A stretch of DNA of 8,962 nucleotides. It comes from an uncultured Ruminococcus sp. GTDB lineage: Bacteria > Bacillota > Clostridia > Oscillospirales > Ruminococcaceae. The stretch is taken from contig CALGTT010000252.1 of NCBI GenBank assembly GCA_937901485.1, positions 1-8,962 of the forward strand, given 5' to 3'. Of the stretch, positions 6,169-8,962 are shown one piece after another. The notes under the pieces were generated by a model. That model ran no database searches and was not told the origin of the DNA. It was given only the letters and a program-made list of their open reading frames with translations. The translations under genes were made by a program, and so were the position numbers. The first letter of the stretch is position 1. Each line of letters begins with the position of its first letter.

Positions 6169-6243
6169 TTATAGAAATTTCAGTCCATTATAGACAGTAC
6201 GATAATTGTCGTCCCTGATGTCAATGACGGGTAAAATAATCAT
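6169..6243 (-). pseudogene. hisA: Decayed 5' fragment of hisA (second copy)
   Basis: On the minus strand ATG at 6243 opens a 24-codon frame starting MIILPVIDIRDDN, against MIILPAIDIKDGN in the intact hisA 4.1 kb downstream. By hand alignment 34 of the first 39 bases are identical. After a three-base gap the match continues weakly (YRTV against VRLV), then is lost, and the frame stops at TAA (6169-6171). The ribosome binding site is also conserved: AAAGGA seven bases before this ATG (6251-6256) and six bases before the real hisA ATG. The changed G12 (to D) and the loss of the remaining ~220 codons show that it cannot be an enzyme. It marks the place where hisA once began, or a duplicated junction of the inserted block. 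It may still be translated as a short peptide. Confidence 0.85.
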
Positions 6244-6281
6244 GAAAATGTCCTTTCTATACGAGTGACAGAGGAATCACA

Positions 6282-6767
6282 TTACAGCTCCCCCGCTGCA
6301 AGAAGCTTTACAAATTCTGCAAAGCTGTCCGCAAGTTTATGTGAAACTTTGAGAACATTTTCATAAGTAAACGGCAGATGCTCCATTTTCTCTTCGTAGC
6401 AGCAGATTTCCTCTTCATCGCACAGAAGCTCATGTGAACATAGATATACAGAGAATTGCGGATCATTCAAATCCATGCAGACAGCATCTCCGATAAACGT
6501 TGATGCAAATGTAAACAATCCGAACGGAAGTATATTTGCGCCCGGAATATAGTCAGTATTTTCTTCATACATTCTTTCAATGCCATAAAATACAAAATCC
6601 TCAAATTCTGCATCTTCTTCCGGCATTGCAGTTGTGTACACTTCCATGAAAAGTTCGGGCAATTTGCCGGATGAAATTTCTTTCAATTTCTGAAGTTCTT
6701 CATCCGTCGGCTTTCTGAATGAAATATCCTCAAGGCTGCTTAAAAAGCGATAAAATTGATTGTTCAT
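6282..6767 (-). CDS. SMI1/KNR4-like (SUKH) protein, putative immunity protein
   Basis: A 161-residue soluble acidic protein. SUKH-like features are the early FRKPTDEELQKLKE helix (18-31), LPELFMEVYTTAMP (36-49), a strand-rich core with NILPFGLFTFASTFIGDAVC (78-97) and MDLNDPQFSVYLCSHE, and the closing helix LADSFAEFVKLLAAGE. The core line, a hydrophobic strand then GD then a strand ending in DL, resembles SUKH proteins; the subfamily cannot be decided by eye. I chose the start at 6767 because GGAGG lies six bases upstream; the frame stays open to 6950 but that extension overlaps hisH. It lies 29 bp after hisH and before the hisA remnant, so it is the first gene of the inserted block. Local GC is low (about 32% in 6541-6600, against about 60% in a hisH line), suggesting acquisition. 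Confidence 0.8.
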   Translation of the reverse strand: MNNQFYRFLSSLEDISFRKPTDEELQKLKEISSGKLPELFMEVYTTAMPEEDAEFEDFVFYGIERMYEENTDYIPGANILPFGLFTFASTFIGDAVCMDLNDPQFSVYLCSHELLCDEEEICCYEEKMEHLPFTYENVLKVSHKLADSFAEFVKLLAAGEL

Positions 6768-6796
6768 CCATAACCTCCAGAATTTCAGATTCGTCA

Positions 6797-7396
6797 TTAC
6801 AGATTTCCGAAATTCCGCAGAATCTGCAATCCCACTTCCCCGCTCTTTTCCGGATGGAACTGTGCGCCGTAGACGTTTTTTCCATCCCAGACCATTGCAG
6901 GGACTCTGCCGCCGTATTCGCACCATGCGGCAAGATCCTTGTCCGCACACTTTGCCGCATACGAATGCACAAAGTATACGAACGGTGCATCTCCGAGGTT
7001 TTTCAGAAGCGGACAGTCGTTCTGTATCTCCAGCTCATTCCAGCCCATATGGGGGATGATGAGGTCGGGAGCGTCAATGAGGTCCACTTCACCCTCGATG
7101 AGGTTCAAGCCCTCGCATTCCTCAAATTCATAGCTCTTTGACAGAAGCATCTGCATACCGAGGCAAATGCCCAGAAGCGGCTTCTTCTGTGCCTGTTCGC
7201 AAAGAACTTTATCGAGTCCCTTGGATTTCAGCATTTTCATGGCTGCCGGAAACGCCCCAACGCCGGGAAGGATGATCTTGTCCGCTGCTTCGAGCTCTGC
7301 GGCATCATCCGTCAGCTTGCTTTCCAGCCCCAGATAATCCAGAGCATTCTTGACGCTGAAAATATTTCCTGCGCCGTAATCTACAATTGCAATCAT
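6797..7396 (-). CDS. hisH: Imidazole glycerol phosphate synthase glutaminase subunit HisH
   Basis: A 199-residue class I glutamine amidotransferase subunit that hydrolyses glutamine and channels ammonia to HisF. The catalytic triad is visible: C78 in GICLGMQMLL, H181 and E183 in AQFHPEKSG. The N-terminal MIAIVDYGAGNIFSV and the oxyanion-region PGVGAF (44-49) are typical, as are HMGWN (116-120) and YFVHSY (141-146). The ATG at 7396 overlaps the hisB TGA (ATGA, 7393-7396) and follows an AAAGGAA site in the end of hisB. In related operons hisA normally follows at once; here the accessory block intervenes. Length and motifs are normal. Confidence 0.98.
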   Translation of the reverse strand: MIAIVDYGAGNIFSVKNALDYLGLESKLTDDAAELEAADKIILPGVGAFPAAMKMLKSKGLDKVLCEQAQKKPLLGICLGMQMLLSKSYEFEECEGLNLIEGEVDLIDAPDLIIPHMGWNELEIQNDCPLLKNLGDAPFVYFVHSYAAKCADKDLAAWCEYGGRVPAMVWDGKNVYGAQFHPEKSGEVGLQILRNFGNL

Positions 7397-7974
7397 CCTA
7401 ACATTCCTTTCGTGGACAAGCTCTCGCCGCTCTGTGTCGGTGTTACTGCCATGCGCAGGGCATGGGCAACAGCCTTGTAAGCGGCTTCGATTTTATGATG
7501 GTCGTTCTTGCCGTACATGATATTCACATGCAGGGTAATGCCTGCATTGAATGCGAAAGCACGCATGAATTCTTCCGTCAGGCAGCAGTCATAGGCTCCG
7601 CACATGGGATTCGTGAATTCTCCATTGAACACCAGAAACGGACGGTTGCTGATGTCAAGAGAGCAGAATGCAAGGGCTTCATCCATCGGGATGTAGGCAG
7701 AGCCATATCTGGCAATGCCGCTTTTGTCGCCCAGTGCCTTGGCAAGTGCCTGACCGAGGACGATACCCGTGTCCTCCACAAGATGATGTGAGTCAACATG
7801 AATATCTCCAACTGCTTTGATGTGCATCGGGATGCGGCTGTGAACGGAAAGTGCGGTCAGCATATGGTCGAAAAATCCCACGCCCGTGGAGATTTCTGTT
7901 TTGCCGTTCTCCGGCAGGATGGTGACCGTGATGTCGGTTTCACGGGAGGTTCTGGTTACGGATGCAGTATTCAT
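7393..7974 (-). CDS. hisB: Imidazoleglycerol-phosphate dehydratase HisB
   Basis: A 193-residue manganese enzyme that dehydrates imidazole glycerol phosphate to imidazole acetol phosphate, the substrate of HisC. Family motifs: GVGFFDHML (31-39), DSHHLVEDTG (61-70), NDHHKIEAAYKA (157-168) and the C-terminal STKGMLG. The paired histidines in the second and third motifs are the known metal ligands. Only the dehydratase domain is present; there is no fused histidinol-phosphatase, unlike the bifunctional enterobacterial HisB, so the phosphatase must be encoded elsewhere. The ATG at 7974 overlaps the hisC TGA (7971-7974) with an AGGTG-type site just upstream. Complete, with normal length. Confidence 0.98.
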   Translation of the reverse strand: MNTASVTRTSRETDITVTILPENGKTEISTGVGFFDHMLTALSVHSRIPMHIKAVGDIHVDSHHLVEDTGIVLGQALAKALGDKSGIARYGSAYIPMDEALAFCSLDISNRPFLVFNGEFTNPMCGAYDCCLTEEFMRAFAFNAGITLHVNIMYGKNDHHKIEAAYKAVAHALRMAVTPTQSGESLSTKGMLG

Positions 7975-8962
7975 GCGTCACCTCGTTTCGGGAGTGTGCG
8001 GAGGATGTCTTCGAGTGCGGCAAAGAATGCGTCCATTTCGTCATCCGTGCCGATGGTAATGCGCAGATACTGGCTGATTCTCGGCTTATTCCAGTAACGG
8101 ACAAAAATTCTGCGTTCCTTGAGTGCGGTGAAGATCGCGCCAGCGTCATATTCCGGATGGCTTGCAAAAATGAAATTGCTCATGGCATCGGGGAATGTAA
8201 AGCCGAGTGCAGTCAGTCTTTCCTTTGCTTTTTCGCGTGTTTCTGCGATTTTTGCAGTGGTTTCACGGAAATACGCCGCGTCCCTGACCGCTTCTGCACC
8301 GCAGAGCTGTGTCAGGGGGTTCATGGTATAGGAATTGACGGAGAATTTTACGTCATTGAGATACTTGATCATCTTCTCACTGCCGATGGCAAAGCCGATT
8401 CGCATACCTGCCATGGAACGGGACTTGGAGAAGGTCTGGATCACCAGCAGATTCTCGTACTTGTCCAGCAGGGAAAGTGCGCTCTTGCCGCCAAAGTCGA
8501 TGTAGGCTTCATCCACCATCACAACGGAATCGGGGTTCGCCTTGATGATCTCCTCGATGGTTTCCAGCGATTCCAGAACGCCTGTGGGGGCGTTCGGATT
8601 CGGGAAGATGATACCGCCGTTTTCAATCGCATAATCCGCCGGATCAATGCGGAACTCCTCTGTCAGCGGAATGGTCTTGTAGGGAATGCGGTACACATCC
8701 GCCCAGACATCATAAAACGAATAGGTAATGTCGGGGAACAGGATGGGCTTGTCGGAATTGAAGAATGTCATGAATGCCATGGAAATGACATCATCCGAAC
8801 CGACACCGACAAAGACCTGTGAGGGCTTGACCTTGTAAAATTCCGCAAGGGCATTGACCAGAACGGCAGAATCCGGATCGGGATACAGGCGCATTCTGGA
8901 AACATCATAGCTGTCGAGGATGCCGCGCACAGCCGGTGCGGGCGGATAGGGGTTCTCGTTGG
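7971..8962 (-). CDS. hisC: Histidinol-phosphate aminotransferase HisC, missing its N-terminus
   Basis: 329 residues are visible and the frame is open to the right window edge, starting NENPYPPAPAVRGILDSYDV; about 25-30 N-terminal residues, with the start codon, lie outside. A GTG at 8930 could be misread as a start but is internal. The enzyme is a PLP-dependent fold-type I aminotransferase converting imidazole acetol phosphate and glutamate to histidinol phosphate. Visible motifs in residue order from the window edge: GVGSDDVI (about 52-59), NPNAPTG (121-127), VDEAYIDF (149-156), and TFSKSRSMAGMRIGF (176-190) with the PLP lysine at about 179. YLRITIGT near the C-terminus holds the substrate-carboxylate arginine. 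It is the first his gene in view; hisG and hisD are probably upstream. Confidence 0.96.
   Translation of the reverse strand, partial: NENPYPPAPAVRGILDSYDVSRMRLYPDPDSAVLVNALAEFYKVKPSQVFVGVGSDDVISMAFMTFFNSDKPILFPDITYSFYDVWADVYRIPYKTIPLTEEFRIDPADYAIENGGIIFPNPNAPTGVLESLETIEEIIKANPDSVVMVDEAYIDFGGKSALSLLDKYENLLVIQTFSKSRSMAGMRIGFAIGSEKMIKYLNDVKFSVNSYTMNPLTQLCGAEAVRDAAYFRETTAKIAETREKAKERLTALGFTFPDAMSNFIFASHPEYDAGAIFTALKERRIFVRYWNKPRISQYLRITIGTDDEMDAFFAALEDILRTLPKRGDA

Noticed and set aside
6187..6224. TTGACA (in the hisA remnant) plus TATAAT as a complete promoter
   Set aside because: The spacer is 26 bases, too long for a sigma-70 type promoter, and the TTGACA is simply the hisA codons for Ile-Asp-Ile. 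Only the TATAAT is kept, as a weak suggestion.
2106..6281. Transposon or integrase-borne island
   Set aside because: I saw no transposase, integrase, terminal inverted repeats or tRNA site; the only repeated sequence at the edges is the hisA 5' end.
6768..6950. N-terminal extension of the first SUKH gene
   Set aside because: It runs through the end of hisH and reads as basic, non-homologous sequence; GGAGG supports the start at 6767.
1..8962. CRISPR array, tRNA or rRNA genes, riboswitch or T-box leader
   Set aside because: No regularly spaced repeats or recognisable RNA genes were seen. Any his leader would be upstream of hisC or earlier genes outside the window.

Overview
The window is one densely packed, single-direction gene array. 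Every gene I can support is on the minus strand, so transcription runs from position 8962 down to 1. The backbone is a histidine biosynthesis operon in the order hisC (5' end outside the window) - hisB - hisH - [inserted block] - hisA - hisF - hisI, followed by the start of an unrelated single-pass membrane protein gene that leaves the window at position 1. The gene order, a monofunctional hisB, a hisI without a HisE domain, strong AGGAGG-type ribosome binding sites and mid-range GC suggest a Firmicute of the class Clostridia, perhaps a Ruminococcus-like gut or rumen bacterium. The taxonomic guess is inference only.

Right part (6797-8962): hisC, hisB and hisH are joined by ATGA stop/start overlaps, as in a translationally coupled operon. 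They supply the aminotransferase, the dehydratase and the glutaminase subunit. Left part (233-2105): hisA, hisF and hisI supply the isomerase, the cyclase subunit that pairs with HisH, and the phosphoribosyl-AMP cyclohydrolase. hisA and hisF are one base apart. hisI is 48 bp further on and overlaps the following membrane protein gene by ATGA.

Middle part (about 2106-6796): a block of eight accessory genes, unrelated to histidine synthesis, lies between hisH and hisA. It holds two SMI1/KNR4 (SUKH)-type proteins, two small acidic proteins of unknown family, a protein with two membrane segments, a small cysteine-rich protein, a DUF4177-like protein and an atypical NAD-dependent epimerase/dehydratase. 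SUKH proteins are typical immunity proteins of bacterial polymorphic toxin systems, so the block looks like an immunity-gene island with no visible toxin gene. Its genes have individual ribosome binding sites and short gaps and look like an operon nested in the his operon. Base composition is patchy, with parts of the first SUKH gene and the epimerase clearly AT-richer than the his genes.

The most notable finding is a decayed second copy of the hisA 5' end (6169-6243, minus strand), inside the block between the first SUKH gene and the next gene. It keeps a ribosome binding site, the ATG and about 18 recognisable codons of hisA, then diverges and stops after 24 codons. The intact hisA starts about 4.1 kb further along. 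The island therefore appears to have entered at the 5' end of hisA, duplicating or replacing that gene's start, and the remnant marks one junction of the event. There is no gene-free stretch over 300 bases; the longest non-genic gap (6157-6281) is the one holding the remnant.
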